Part shown: piece after piece, positions 1-8,476 of the stretch
How the letters are laid out: each line of letters begins with the position of its first letter
Numbering within the stretch: the first letter of the stretch is position 1
From: a virus
IMG/VR virus record: IMGVR_UViG_3300023180_000144
Location: 1-39,677 of that record
Length of the DNA: 39,677 bases
Strand: one strand, 5' to 3'
Made by a program: the position numbers and the translations under genes
Notes under the pieces: model-generated
Seen by the model: the letters and a program-made list of their open reading frames with translations, nothing else
Told to the model about the DNA's origin: nothing
The model's database searches: none

Positions 1-1
1 G

Positions 2-928
2 TATGCTGACTCCCGCTCCCAGGGTGGTAAGATGGTGTCTGGTGACTCCAAGCAATCGGGTGCTGAATACACCCATGGTCGCAGAGTCAAGGCAGCAAAC
101 CCTGGTATGCAACCTGACGTGGGTGGTAAGACCAAGCCCAAGTCGCAAGGTAAGATGGATCGTGGCACCCGTGCCGATCTTGACTACCGCAAAGCAAACC
201 TCAAAAAGAAAGCTAACGAAGAGTTTGATGTCTGGTTTGAAGAGGTCCTGAGTGACCCTGACTTTGACACTCTTTCGTTTGAAGAATTGCATGACCTGTG
301 TGTCGAAGCACTCCTTGAGTTGGATGGAGAAGTGCTGACCGAGGCACTGGAAATGATCGATGGCACGGACCTTCTGGTTGAGCGTGTGGATCCTAAGGAG
401 ACCCAGCGCCGCAGAGACCAGGCCAAAGATCGCCTTGCTACTGGCGCCGCTATGAAGCGTGCTGCCGATAAGTCTGCTTCGGGTGGATCTTCCCCCTCCC
501 GTAGCGAGCGCCTGAAGGGTGCCCTTAAGACCGCTGCATCTGCAGTCCGTAAGGGTATCGTTGGTGCTGCTAAACTTGCTGGCAAGGCAGCAGGTCATGC
601 TAAGAATCTTGCAAAGGACAGCGCCTCTGCTGCCAAAGATGGTTACAAGTCCACCCAGAGCGACGGTGGGTCTTCTTCCAGTGGTAGCGAAGGTGGTAGC
701 AGCGAGCCTGCTAAACCCTCTGGTCCTTCTGCACCTTCAGGAGCACAGAAGTCTGGTGACTCTTCTAAGAATAAGGGTCCTGGTCTCGCTAGCAAACTGA
801 AGAAAGGACTGAAGAAAGCAGTCGGTGTTGGATCCCGTGCAGTTAGCAAGGCAAGCGGTTACGTTGCTAAGCGTCTGGGTGAGGAATCTAAATACGACTG
901 GCGTAAAGAGATGATGGGGGAAGAGTGA
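2..928 (+). CDS. Lys/Ala/Ser-rich phage protein, 5' truncated
   Basis: The reading frame is open from the first full codon at base 2 to a TGA, so the true start lies upstream of the window; an internal ATG at 32 is not needed. The visible 308 residues have a polar start, an acidic helical segment (about residues 70-125, rich in Glu, Asp and Leu), and a long basic Ala/Lys/Ser/Gly-rich half with repeated KLAGKA-like and SGGSS-like stretches, ending in a short charged tail. I do not recognise a catalytic domain. Composition and position before other virion-type genes suggest a structural or DNA-associated protein, but this is inference. The next gene begins within a few bases of its stop. Confidence 0.8.
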   Translation, partial: YADSRSQGGKMVSGDSKQSGAEYTHGRRVKAANPGMQPDVGGKTKPKSQGKMDRGTRADLDYRKANLKKKANEEFDVWFEEVLSDPDFDTLSFEELHDLCVEALLELDGEVLTEALEMIDGTDLLVERVDPKETQRRRDQAKDRLATGAAMKRAADKSASGGSSPSRSERLKGALKTAASAVRKGIVGAAKLAGKAAGHAKNLAKDSASAAKDGYKSTQSDGGSSSSGSEGGSSEPAKPSGPSAPSGAQKSGDSSKNKGPGLASKLKKGLKKAVGVGSRAVSKASGYVAKRLGEESKYDWRKEMMGEE

Positions 929-930
929 TA

Positions 931-1302
931 ATGGATAGAGAGAAGACGACACTTAAAACTGTCAAGAAAAAAGGTATCACTATCAACCCAAAAAAGGAAG
1001 ATCTCATGAAAGAAAGTTTTAGAAGTAGTATTTCTTCGGAAATTGAAAGTCTTAAAGAGGCTGCCAAGAAGAAAGCAAAAGAAAAGAAAACCAAAGAGCC
1101 TCGTTGGCAGGACTCTGATGGTGATGGTAAATGGTATGAGCCTGGTGAGGACGTTGCGGTGAAGAAGGAAGAAACTACCATCGATACCAGTGAAGCAACT
1201 AGACTTGCTGAGCAGCGTCTGAGACAGCGTATGATCCAACAAACCCAGGATCATGATCGCTACATGTCTGGTCTCAGTGCAGAAGACTACGATTCTCTAT
1301 AA
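931..1302 (+). CDS. Conserved charged protein with a DSDGDGKWYEPG motif
   Basis: A 123-residue charged protein. The first half is Lys-rich (runs of KKK, KEKK) and predicted helical; residues about 69-80 carry DSDGDGKWYEPG, an Asp/Gly loop that resembles a calcium-binding loop and that I associate with cyanophage proteins; the C-terminus is Gln/Arg-rich. ATG 931 is preferred because the purine run GGGGGAAGAG lies just upstream; a GTG at 925 overlapping the previous stop would add two residues. It probably shares a transcript with the upstream Lys-rich protein. Function unknown; a virion role is a guess. Confidence 0.75.
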   Translation: MDREKTTLKTVKKKGITINPKKEDLMKESFRSSISSEIESLKEAAKKKAKEKKTKEPRWQDSDGDGKWYEPGEDVAVKKEETTIDTSEATRLAEQRLRQRMIQQTQDHDRYMSGLSAEDYDSL

Positions 1303-1305
1303 ATA
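1298..1305 (+). promoter_or_regulatory. T4-type late promoter TATAAATA
   Basis: An exact TATAAATA, the late-promoter core of T4-like phages. It overlaps the TAA stop (1300-1302) of the gene upstream and lies 27 nt before the ATG at 1332. No start-site data are available. Confidence 0.7.
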
Positions 1306-1331
1306 GCTGAGCCCAATATTGGATTCAGATC

Positions 1332-1535
1332 ATGGTCTCTTTTCTTCTTCCCCTTGCATACAAGGTGGTCGATGCCGCTGTTGCAAAGATCCCCGATGAC
1401 GCAGAGCTCGGTGAGAAACTCATCGAATTGTGCCTGCTGATTGTAGGTAAGGCAGTCAAACTAACTAAAACCACTGCTGACGACGAGCTCTTTGACAAAG
1501 TGAAAGAGGCACTCATCGCTAGAGAAGAGGGTTGA
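1332..1535 (+). CDS. Small conserved helical protein, 67 aa
   Basis: A 67-residue protein with a hydrophobic helical first half (FLLPLAYKVVDAAVAKIP, then a Leu/Ile/Val-rich segment LIELCLLIVGKAV at about 30-42) and a charged amphipathic end. It sits alone between a late promoter that overlaps the previous stop and a strong terminator, so it is a single-gene late unit. The hydrophobic segments are too short and interrupted for a confident membrane call. I do not recognise a family; a small virion or membrane-associated protein is possible. Confidence 0.7.
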   Translation: MVSFLLPLAYKVVDAAVAKIPDDAELGEKLIELCLLIVGKAVKLTKTTADDELFDKVKEALIAREEG

Positions 1536-1542
1536 TACATTT

Positions 1543-1562
1543 GGGGTCGAAAGACCCCTTTT
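1543..1562 (+). terminator. Rho-independent terminator
   Basis: A perfect GGGGTC stem with a GAAA tetraloop and GACCCC return arm, followed by TTTT. It closes the 67-aa gene and is followed at once by a late promoter. Confidence 0.85.
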
Positions 1563-1563
1563 G

Positions 1564-1571
1564 TATAAATA
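1564..1571 (+). promoter_or_regulatory. T4-type late promoter TATAAATA
   Basis: An exact TATAAATA directly after the terminator and 38 nt upstream of the ATG at 1610. The terminator-promoter arrangement isolates the following virion-type gene as its own late unit. Confidence 0.8.
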
Positions 1572-1609
1572 AGATTAGAAACACCCACGCATTATTGGAG
1601 TAAGGAAAC

Positions 1610-2230
1610 ATGTCTCTTTACGGGAGAACTGACTCAAACGCAAACAAAACTCAAGCAGGTCTTGCCCGTGGTAACGGCGCTGGGTCCGCTACCGAGACTA
1701 TCGTATTCATTGATGCTACCGAAGCAGGTCTAGACGAGAATAAGTCTCGTGGCATCAGCAGCCCTGGTTGGTGGGCATATCGCACCTACACCGACCACGC
1801 AGGCAATACACGCCATAAGGCAGAGCAACTCGCCTTTATCTCTAACCCCGACGGCACTGAGACTCAGGCTGACGACACCATCGCAGCAGATGCAGCATCG
1901 GCAGTCATCATCGACACCCAACCCGCTGCTTCTACATCCGCTTCTGGTGCTGGCACCTTCACTGTTGCCACCAGCACGACTGGCACACCTGGCACCCTCA
2001 CCTATCAGTGGCAACGTCAGACCGCCAGCGCTACTACACGTTGGGTCAACATTGCTGCCGACACAGACACAGGCATCACTTATGCAGACTTCACGACAGC
2101 AACTCTTGCTTACAGTGCTCTCGCTGACGACTCTCTAGATGGCTACAAGTATAGAGTCAAGATTACATCGACTGGTGGCACGGAAGAAGTGATCTCTGAT
2201 GGTGTTGCAACTGTGACCTTCGGCACCTGA
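1610..2230 (+). CDS. Virion-type protein with Ig-like domain
   Basis: A 206-residue protein. Residues 1-90 form a globular region (SLYGRTDSNANKTQ start, GWWAYRTYTDHAGNTRHK). After a Thr/Ala/Ser-rich linker (about 90-125), the C-terminal third reads like an Ig/PKD-type beta-sandwich, with the typical core YQWQRQ (about 129-134) and a later YKYRVKITSTGG strand. No signal peptide. A good ribosome site (GGAG, 1597-1600) precedes ATG 1610. Ig-like folds are common on phage capsids and tails, and it has its own late promoter, so an abundant virion surface protein such as a head decoration is the likely role. This is inference; no direct homologue is named. Confidence 0.8.
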   Translation: MSLYGRTDSNANKTQAGLARGNGAGSATETIVFIDATEAGLDENKSRGISSPGWWAYRTYTDHAGNTRHKAEQLAFISNPDGTETQADDTIAADAASAVIIDTQPAASTSASGAGTFTVATSTTGTPGTLTYQWQRQTASATTRWVNIAADTDTGITYADFTTATLAYSALADDSLDGYKYRVKITSTGGTEEVISDGVATVTFGT

Positions 2231-2256
2231 TACATATAGTATCGACATCATAATGT

Positions 2257-2628
2257 ATGCACTTTGAGAGTCTTTCCGAAAAGAATCATCTCCTGTTTGC
2301 TATAAAACACTACAGTAACCCTCAGTCGGTTACTGTAGATGATTTTATGGAGGACATGAAGAAATTCAAATACCTCAAGAGGTTACTCAAGAGGTATCTA
2401 AAGACGGGGACTCTCAGGACCAACTTGATTATCAATCACATCATCGTATTGTTTAATGTGTTTGGTGAGGCAACTATTCCGTTGCTCATGTATAAACTTG
2501 AGAGGGAATACTGGTCGCTTCTTAAGACCTTTCTGATATATTTGGATAGGTATCCAGAATTGAATCAAGGATCTCTCAAGCAAGTGGATATCGATATGGA
2601 AGTTTATGACATCTTGGTTAGTTTATGA
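2257..2628 (+). CDS. Conserved T4-like cyanophage protein, 123 aa
   Basis: A mostly helical 123-residue protein with motifs such as LLFAIKHYSNPQ near the N-terminus, a basic KYLKRLLKRYLK stretch (about 38-49) and LIINHIIVLFNVFGEATIPLL in the middle. I recognise the layout as a conserved protein of T4-like cyanophages but know no function. It starts a run of genes linked by stop/start overlaps (with 2625, 3017 and 3439) leading into the primase, so a role near replication is possible. No late-promoter motif lies in the 26-nt gap before it. Confidence 0.75.
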   Translation: MHFESLSEKNHLLFAIKHYSNPQSVTVDDFMEDMKKFKYLKRLLKRYLKTGTLRTNLIINHIIVLFNVFGEATIPLLMYKLEREYWSLLKTFLIYLDRYPELNQGSLKQVDIDMEVYDILVSL

Positions 2629-3017
2629 ATGAAGATGCACCCACAATGAGCGTAGGGACTGGAGGTTTCAGCGGTAGTGCTGCTGCCACAGGTCCTGTTG
2701 CAGGTTTTGATCCTCTGCTTGGCAAAGGTAGGAAGGTCAAGAAGAGAAAGTTTAAGCCAAAGGGTCACGTTATTACTAACGTAGGCATCGGTGAGTCGTA
2801 TCAGAATAAAGATGCAGGAGTATTGCCTTTCCTAGTTACCTATGATGGACAGCAACTGTATGTCCTCTATGGTAAGTCGCCCTCTGAAATTATGATTGAG
2901 CTCAGGAAAATCTATAGACCTGAGAATCATAAGCACATCAAGGTTACCCGTCTTTATCCCAACCAAGTCATTAAATTTTATTGGGATAAACGTCAAAGAG
3001 CAATGGGTATCGACTGA
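2625..3017 (+). CDS. Conserved phage protein, 130 aa, unknown function
   Basis: The ATG overlaps the previous stop as ATGA, implying translational coupling. The first 35 residues are Gly/Ala/Ser-rich and probably disordered; a basic patch GRKVKKRKFKPKG follows, then a compact domain (about 60-130) containing LPFLVTYDGQQLYVLYGKSP and a Lys/Arg-rich C-terminus. There is no signal peptide or membrane segment. I do not recognise a family. The basic patch would suit nucleic-acid contact, which fits its place just upstream of the primase gene, but that is speculation. Confidence 0.7.
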   Translation: MNEDAPTMSVGTGGFSGSAAATGPVAGFDPLLGKGRKVKKRKFKPKGHVITNVGIGESYQNKDAGVLPFLVTYDGQQLYVLYGKSPSEIMIELRKIYRPENHKHIKVTRLYPNQVIKFYWDKRQRAMGID

Positions 3018-3442
3018 TGTTTGGTCTTGCCAAATTAGAAGTATTGCAATCTAAACTTGACATTTACGAGGATCTCTCTAAAGAGATGCTTGATAAGTTA
3101 GAGCGTGCTGTTGGCACCATCTCAGAGAATAGTAACAAGGTTGCTATCATCTTAGAGCGTCATGAGAATAGACTTGACGAAGGTGATAAAGCAAACCAGG
3201 CAATCATCAAGATGATCAACGATCATCAGAAGTATGATGAGAAAATGTTTGAAAGAATCACCGAGAGGTTTAGTGAAGTAGAAAAAAAGATTGACGATCT
3301 GTATAAGTTTAGATGGATAGCTGTGGGGATTGGCGTTGCTGCTGTTGTCATCCTCAAAGCACCAGATGTTTTCGGAAACTTCTTGACTCCCAAGGCAAAC
3401 ACTGCTAGCATGACTCCAGTAGAGATCCATCGATCCGTATGA
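3017..3442 (+). CDS. Coiled-coil protein with C-terminal membrane segment
   Basis: A 141-residue protein. Residues about 5-95 have the heptad pattern and charge of a long coiled coil (Leu/Ile at a/d positions, many Glu/Lys). Residues about 98-114 (WIAVGIGVAAVVILKAP) form one hydrophobic segment, placing the protein in or at the inner membrane with a short tail. Its ATG overlaps the previous TGA and its end overlaps the primase start by 4 nt. Function unknown; the architecture could suit a membrane anchor or spanin/holin-like part, but no lysis gene lies next to it, and the context is replication. Confidence 0.7.
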   Translation: MFGLAKLEVLQSKLDIYEDLSKEMLDKLERAVGTISENSNKVAIILERHENRLDEGDKANQAIIKMINDHQKYDEKMFERITERFSEVEKKIDDLYKFRWIAVGIGVAAVVILKAPDVFGNFLTPKANTASMTPVEIHRSV

Positions 3443-4419
3443 GTTTTGTCGATACCCGTTTCATCGAGAAGGCGGGCATTAGACTGGAGCGATTCAAGCA
3501 TCAAGGGGGGACCTACAACTGTAGGTGTCCTTACTGCGGTGACTCGCAAAAGCAGAAGTCTAAAGCACGAGGATATTTCTTTCCTAGGAATGCCGATTAC
3601 TTTTACAAGTGCCACAACTGTGGGATATCTAAGTCTGTACATCGTTTCCTAAAGGACCATGCACCTGATCTCTATGCAGAATACCTGCTTGAGAAGTATC
3701 GAAAACCTATACGTCCTAAAGAGAAACCTCTCGACCTCTCGGCAAGACCAAAGTTTGCTAAAAAGGTATCAGGTCTAACACCTATTAGTGAGCTAAATAC
3801 TGGACACCCTGCCAGAGAATTCTTAGAGAAGAGACAGATCCCAGAGGAATCGTTTGCTTCTCTTTTTTACACTGACCGTTTCAAACGGTGGGTCAACTCT
3901 CAACTACCAAACTACATCGAGAATCTACAGAATGACAGACCTCGTATTATTATTCCTTTGATTGATGAGACTGGTAGATGGTTTGGTGTCCAAGGTAGGT
4001 CTCTTGCCCCAAAGTCAAACCTACGATATGTTACAATACTATTTGACAAGGATCGACCTAAACTATATGGTATTGACAGAGTAAATTCTGATGAGGAAGT
4101 TTATGTCACAGAAGGACCCTTTGACTCCCATTTCCTTGTCAACGCTATTGCTATGTGTGGTAGCGATGTTGACCTTAGCGGTTATGATCATAGATTCATA
4201 TTCGTCTTCGACAACGAACCGCGATCGAGAGAGATCGTCTCTAAGATATCTAAGACCATCGACCAGGGACACAAGGTGGTAATCTTCCCCAAAGAAATTA
4301 AGGAGAAAGACCTTAACGATATGGTCCTGGCAGGGAGAGACGTAAAGTCAATCGTCAAAGATAATACCTATCAAGGTATGGAAGCAAAAGTTAAACTGAC
4401 ATTTTGGAAAAAGGTATGA
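3439..4419 (+). CDS. 61: DNA primase (T4 gp61-like)
   Basis: A 326-residue DnaG-like primase that makes RNA primers for lagging-strand synthesis and works with the gp41 helicase in T4. An N-terminal zinc ribbon is visible as C30-x2-C33 (CPYC) and C58-x2-C61 (CHNC). A TOPRIM core follows, with the conserved Glu in EEVYVTEGPFDSHF (about 217-230) and the acidic FVFDNEP motif (about 255-261). The length is close to T4 gp61 (about 340). It overlaps the coiled-coil gene upstream and the nrdA start downstream, placing primer synthesis and dNTP supply in one transcript. The helicase gp41 is not in the window. Confidence 0.93.
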   Translation: MSFVDTRFIEKAGIRLERFKHQGGTYNCRCPYCGDSQKQKSKARGYFFPRNADYFYKCHNCGISKSVHRFLKDHAPDLYAEYLLEKYRKPIRPKEKPLDLSARPKFAKKVSGLTPISELNTGHPAREFLEKRQIPEESFASLFYTDRFKRWVNSQLPNYIENLQNDRPRIIIPLIDETGRWFGVQGRSLAPKSNLRYVTILFDKDRPKLYGIDRVNSDEEVYVTEGPFDSHFLVNAIAMCGSDVDLSGYDHRFIFVFDNEPRSREIVSKISKTIDQGHKVVIFPKEIKEKDLNDMVLAGRDVKSIVKDNTYQGMEAKVKLTFWKKV

Positions 4420-6719
4420 GTGCGATTAGCGTTGTAAAAAGAGACGGGACTGTAGAAGGTCTCGATCTGGATAAGATTCACACCATGGTTGAGCACGCTT
4501 GTCGTGGTCTCAGTGGTGTTTCTGAATCACAAGTGGAGATGAATGCTAATCTCCAATTCTTTGATGGTATTAAAACTGAAGACATTCAAGAGATCCTTAT
4601 TCGATCTGCAAACGATCTGATCACACTCGACGCACCTAACTATCAGTTTGTTGCTGCTCGCCTGCTGCTGTTTGGACTACGCAAGCAGGTATATATGGAT
4701 CACCCCGACAATGCACCCAGTCTCTACACTCATTTGATTCGTTGTGTGGAGTGGGCTGTCTACGATGCTGAATTGCTGAATGCATACACCGAAGAAGAGT
4801 GGAATACGATCGGTAGTTTCATTGATACTGAGCGTGACTTTCTGTTTACATATGCAGGATTGCGTCAAGTCGTAGATAAATATTTGGTGCAGGATCGTAG
4901 CAGTGGTCATGTCTATGAGACGCCACAGCAGATGTATATCATGATTGCTGCAACCCTCTTCCAACAATATCCTAAGGAGACCCGTCTCGATTATGTCAGA
5001 CGATACTACGACGCAATCTCAAAGCACCTCCTCAACATCCCAACACCGATTATGGGAGGAGTCAGGACGCCACTTAGACAGTTTGCTAGTTGTGTCCTTG
5101 TTGATATTGATGACACCCTCGATAGCATCTTTAGCAGCGATATGGCTATTGGTCACTACGTTGCTCAAAGGGCGGGCATCGGCATCAACGCAGGTAGAAT
5201 CCGTGGCATCAACAGTAAAATCAGAGGTGGAGAAGTTCAACACACAGGTGTTATCCCTTTCCTTAAAAAATTTGAAGCGACTGTCCGCTGCTGCACTCAA
5301 AATGGCATACGAGGCGGAAGTGCGACTGTCCACTTCCCAATCTGGCACCAAGAAATAGAGGACATCATTGTACTTAAAAACAATAAAGGGACGGAAGATA
5401 ACCGTGTCCGAAAGTTGGACTACAGTATCCAAATTAGCAAGATCTTCTACGAGAGATTCATCTCGAATTCACACATTACTCTCTTCAGTCCGCACGACGT
5501 GCCAGGTTTGTATGAATCTTTTGGCACTCCTGATTTTGATAAACTTTACATGGCTTACGAGGGTGATCCAGACATTCCTCAGAAGGCTGTCCCCGCTCAA
5601 GAGTTGATCTTGGATCTCCTGAAGGAGAGAGCAGAGACTGGTCGTCTCTACCTTATGAATATCGACCACTGCAACTCCCACTCCTCCTTCAAAGATAAGG
5701 TCAACATGTCCAACCTGTGTCAGGAGATCACTCTCCCCACAGATCCTATTGATCATATCGATGATGATGGTGGTGAGATTGCTCTGTGCATCCTGTCTGC
5801 TATCAACGTAGGAAAGATCAAGAAGATTGAAGACCTTGAGAATCTCACTGACCTTGCTGTCCGTGGTCTCGATGAGTTGATTGACTATCAGGATTATCCT
5901 GTTGCTGCTGCACGACGTAGCACCTATGCTCGTCGCTCCCTTGGCATCGGTTTCATCGGTCTGGCACACTACCTTGCTAAACTGGGTCATCATTATGATG
6001 ATGCACCTGCATTGACTGAGGTCCATAAACTCACTGAGGCATTCCAGTATGGTCTTCTAAGGGCGTCCAACCAACTTGCTAGGGAGAAGGGTGCCTGCGA
6101 TGCATTTAATCGCACTAAGTATGCTGATGGCATTCTGCCAATCGATACATACAAGAAGGAAGTTGATGAGTTGGTAGCACCTGCATATTTCTATGATTGG
6201 GATAGTCTTAGAGCATCTATCTTGGAGCACGGTCTCAGAAACAGCACACTGTCCGCACAGATGCCATCGGAGAGTAGCTCCGTTGTGTCAAACGCAACCA
6301 ATGGAATCGAGCCCCCTAGAGACTACTTGTCCATTAAGAAGTCAAAGAAGGGTCCGCTCAAGCAGATTGTCCCCCAGTATAATTCTCTCAGGAATAACTA
6401 CACCCTTCTCTGGGATATGGTCTCTAATGAGGGTTATATTAAGATCGTCGCCGTGATGCAGAAATTCTTTGACCAGGCAATCAGTGGTAACTGGTCTTAC
6501 AATCCAGAGAATTACCCCAATAACGAAGTCCCTATGCAAGTAATTGCAACTGACTTTTTGAATACATACAAATACGGTTGGAAGACATCCTATTATCAGA
6601 ATACATACGACCAAAAGTCTGACGCTGATGGTATCAATGAAAAGGAGCAAAGGTTGAGAGACCTTCTCGCTGAGATTGAATCGTCAGATGAAGAAGCATG
6701 TGATGCTTGCAATGTCTAG
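4416..6719 (+). CDS. nrdA: Ribonucleotide reductase class Ia, large subunit
   Basis: NrdA (767 aa) reduces ribonucleoside diphosphates with NrdB, supplying dNTPs for phage DNA. An ATP-cone-like start (VVKRDGTVEGLDLDKI) is followed by the catalytic barrel. The redox Cys pair is visible in QFASCVLVD (about residue 225) and GEIALCILS (about 457), the thiyl-radical Cys and Glu in MSNLCQEI (about 434-436), and the C-terminal shuttle Cys pair in EEACDACNV. Start: ATG 4416 overlaps the primase stop as ATGA; an upstream in-frame TTG at 4404 is less likely. Followed by a 55-aa ORF and nrdB. All key residues are present, so it should be active. Confidence 0.96.
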   Translation: MSAISVVKRDGTVEGLDLDKIHTMVEHACRGLSGVSESQVEMNANLQFFDGIKTEDIQEILIRSANDLITLDAPNYQFVAARLLLFGLRKQVYMDHPDNAPSLYTHLIRCVEWAVYDAELLNAYTEEEWNTIGSFIDTERDFLFTYAGLRQVVDKYLVQDRSSGHVYETPQQMYIMIAATLFQQYPKETRLDYVRRYYDAISKHLLNIPTPIMGGVRTPLRQFASCVLVDIDDTLDSIFSSDMAIGHYVAQRAGIGINAGRIRGINSKIRGGEVQHTGVIPFLKKFEATVRCCTQNGIRGGSATVHFPIWHQEIEDIIVLKNNKGTEDNRVRKLDYSIQISKIFYERFISNSHITLFSPHDVPGLYESFGTPDFDKLYMAYEGDPDIPQKAVPAQELILDLLKERAETGRLYLMNIDHCNSHSSFKDKVNMSNLCQEITLPTDPIDHIDDDGGEIALCILSAINVGKIKKIEDLENLTDLAVRGLDELIDYQDYPVAAARRSTYARRSLGIGFIGLAHYLAKLGHHYDDAPALTEVHKLTEAFQYGLLRASNQLAREKGACDAFNRTKYADGILPIDTYKKEVDELVAPAYFYDWDSLRASILEHGLRNSTLSAQMPSESSSVVSNATNGIEPPRDYLSIKKSKKGPLKQIVPQYNSLRNNYTLLWDMVSNEGYIKIVAVMQKFFDQAISGNWSYNPENYPNNEVPMQVIATDFLNTYKYGWKTSYYQNTYDQKSDADGINEKEQRLRDLLAEIESSDEEACDACNV

Positions 6720-6879
6720 ACAAGTCACGATTACATTATGCAAAGAGCTCCAAGAGGAATTTGATTCCTACTTGGAGTGTTGTAGGTCCTTGGGGGTAAC
6801 CCCACGGATCAATTCTTTTTTATTTTATGAGGCAAACTACGGCACTAATGGGAGCACAGATGGGAGTAACGGTATTTAA
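6712..6879 (+). CDS. Small ribbon-helix-helix-like protein between nrdA and nrdB
   Basis: A 55-residue ORF whose ATG lies 8 nt inside nrdA and whose end overlaps the nrdB start by 20 nt. The sequence begins SRQVTITLCKELQEEF, a short alternating strand followed by an amphipathic helix, then LGVTPRINSFLFYEAN, a turn and second helix. That order matches the Arc/MetJ ribbon-helix-helix fold of small DNA-binding repressors. Recognition is by pattern only. The position suggests local regulation of the nrd genes, or simply a small ORF that couples translation of nrdA to nrdB. Confidence 0.55.
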   Translation: MSRQVTITLCKELQEEFDSYLECCRSLGVTPRINSFLFYEANYGTNGSTDGSNGI

Positions 6880-7996
6880 CGACAAGAAAGTCAACACCAA
6901 GAAACAACCTATGTTTTTTGGAGCACCCCTAGGGATGCAGCGTTATGATGAATATAAGTATCCTGACTTTGATAAGTTGACTCAGACTCAACTGGGATAC
7001 TTCTGGAGACCTGAAGAGGTTTCCCTGCAGAAGGATCGTGCAGACTATAAAACTCTCAACGATCAGCAGAAGCATATCTATACTTCCAATCTGAAGTATC
7101 AAATTCTCCTGGACTCTGTGCAAGGTCGTGGACCTGGCATGGCATTCTCTCCTTACTGCTCACTGCCTGAATTGGAAGGTGCCATGGGTGTCTGGGAATT
7201 CATGGAGCAAATCCACTCACGATCCTATACACACATCATTAAGAATGTGTATGCAGATCCTAGCGAAGTGTTTGACACCGTGCTAGATGACGATAAAATA
7301 TTGGCAAGGGCAAAGTCAGTATGCAAAGCATACAATGACTTCCTGGCTGAAGCGAATGAGTGGGCTGCTGGTAATATGTGGCAGCACAATCTTGATGGCG
7401 TCCCTGCTGCTCAAGACACTCTTCGTGAAGTAAAACGTAAACTCTACCTTGCTGTAGCCAATGTCAACATTCTCGAAGGCATCAGATTTTATGTCTCATT
7501 CGCTTGCTCGTTTGCGTTTGGTGAGCTCAAACTTATGGAAGGATCCGCTAAAATTATCTCTCTCATCGCCAGAGACGAAAGCCAGCATCTTGTCCTTACT
7601 CAAAAGATCCTCAAGAAGTGGGCGGAAGGAGACGACCCCGTGATGCAAGAGATTGCAGAAGAGGAAAAGGAGACAGTCAAACAGATGTTTGTCAGTGCTG
7701 TTAATGAAGAGAAGGAATGGGCAAACTATCTCTTCTCCAAGGGCAGCATGATTGGTCTTAATGAAAGACTCCTCTCACACTATGTTGAATACATTGCTAA
7801 CCGACGCATGAAGTCGATCGGTCTCAAACCGATCTTCGATGTCCCCATGTCTAACAATCCACTGCCCTGGACAGAGCACTGGTTGAATAGTAAGGGTCAG
7901 CAGAATGCACCTCAGGAAACTGAAATTGAATCTTATGTTATTGGAGGTATCAAACAGGATGTCGGATCGCAAACATTTGCAGGATTTTCACTTTGA
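6860..7996 (+). CDS. nrdB: Ribonucleotide reductase class Ia, small subunit
   Basis: NrdB (378 aa) houses the diiron-tyrosyl radical used by NrdA. With the start at ATG 6860, ligands fall almost exactly at the E. coli positions: Asp in LLDSVQG (85), Glu116 and His119 in MEQIHSRSY, radical Tyr123, a later Glu in EGIRFYVS and the Glu-x-x-His pair in ARDESQHL. GGGAG at 6850-6854, 5 nt before ATG 6860, decides the start; upstream in-frame ATGs at 6827 and 6848 would only add an unconserved leader. The end overlaps the next ORF by 38 nt. It should be functional and pair with nrdA. Confidence 0.96.
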   Translation: MGVTVFNDKKVNTKKQPMFFGAPLGMQRYDEYKYPDFDKLTQTQLGYFWRPEEVSLQKDRADYKTLNDQQKHIYTSNLKYQILLDSVQGRGPGMAFSPYCSLPELEGAMGVWEFMEQIHSRSYTHIIKNVYADPSEVFDTVLDDDKILARAKSVCKAYNDFLAEANEWAAGNMWQHNLDGVPAAQDTLREVKRKLYLAVANVNILEGIRFYVSFACSFAFGELKLMEGSAKIISLIARDESQHLVLTQKILKKWAEGDDPVMQEIAEEEKETVKQMFVSAVNEEKEWANYLFSKGSMIGLNERLLSHYVEYIANRRMKSIGLKPIFDVPMSNNPLPWTEHWLNSKGQQNAPQETEIESYVIGGIKQDVGSQTFAGFSL

Positions 7997-8396
7997 GTTT
8001 GAGACTCGCTGGGGCGGTGTCCCCAGTGAAGTCCAGAAGTTTGAATGGTGGGCTGAAAAACAAAAGCAACCCATCAAATTTGTGTGTCAGCATTTCCTGA
8101 TACCATGGTATGCTAAGTGGTGGCTAGATCAAAAGGTTGAGAGAGAAATGATCTCTGTTGATAAGCAGGCAGAAGAAATAAAGAAGCAATGGAAAGAGGA
8201 GGAATACCAACCAGTGATTGTATCCACACCATCCGAAGTAGATGGACTAGACGAATTGTATCTTTCATATGACTCAGACCCCAAGACAAATTATCCCGAC
8301 CCAGATCAATGGTATCAAGGCCCACTTGAAGTTTTTGAAGTCCCTGAAGAAGGAACTGATGGAAGACAAAGTATCCCCGACCCGTGGGAGAGATAA
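7959..8396 (+). CDS. Conserved hypothetical, Trp-rich, 145 aa
   Basis: A 145-residue acidic protein starting at ATG 7959 inside the 3' end of nrdB. Notable are the aromatic clusters FEFETRWGG, FEWWAEKQKQP and IPWYAKWWLDQKVE in the first half, then a Pro/Asp-rich tail (SDPKTNYPDPDQWYQGP). No signal peptide or membrane span. I do not recognise a family. Position directly after nrdB suggests the same middle-type transcript. ATG 7905 would lengthen it inside nrdB but the extra residues look like out-of-frame nrdB sequence. Confidence 0.65.
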   Translation: MSDRKHLQDFHFEFETRWGGVPSEVQKFEWWAEKQKQPIKFVCQHFLIPWYAKWWLDQKVEREMISVDKQAEEIKKQWKEEEYQPVIVSTPSEVDGLDELYLSYDSDPKTNYPDPDQWYQGPLEVFEVPEEGTDGRQSIPDPWER

Positions 8397-8469
8397 GAAG
8401 AGGTTATCTCAGTCCGAGTATCTAAAAAGCGTTACGAATAATACCAAAAAAAGGAAGAAAAAACGCTAA
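8359..8469 (+). CDS. Small basic peptide, 36 aa
   Basis: A short ORF starting inside the previous gene (overlap 38 nt) and ending in a strongly basic tail rich in Lys and Arg (NNTKKRKKKR). The RLSQSEYLKSVT segment looks like real coding sequence rather than noise. The upstream run AAGAAGGAACTG gives a purine-rich site before ATG 8359. It could bind nucleic acid; function unknown. Its TAA stop lies inside the CTAAATA late-type motif at 8466. Confidence 0.45.
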   Translation: MEDKVSPTRGRDKKRLSQSEYLKSVTNNTKKRKKKR

Positions 8470-8472
8470 ATA
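8466..8472 (+). promoter_or_regulatory. Late-promoter-like CTAAATA
   Basis: A CTAAATA heptamer, a variant of the T4 TATAAATA core, overlapping the TAA stop at 8467-8469. The adjacent extended -10 promoter at 8477 is a stronger candidate, so this one may be incidental. Confidence 0.4.
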
Positions 8473-8476
8473 GATA

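Noticed and set aside
3-251. Open frame in the first 250 bases
   Set aside because: Overlaps the Lys/Ala-rich partial gene in another frame; no recognisable features.
3793-3799. CTAAATA inside the primase gene
   Set aside because: Internal; no downstream start within about 60 nt.
5469-6026. Minus-strand open frame inside nrdA
   Set aside because: Fully inside nrdA, whose active-site residues are intact; a shadow.
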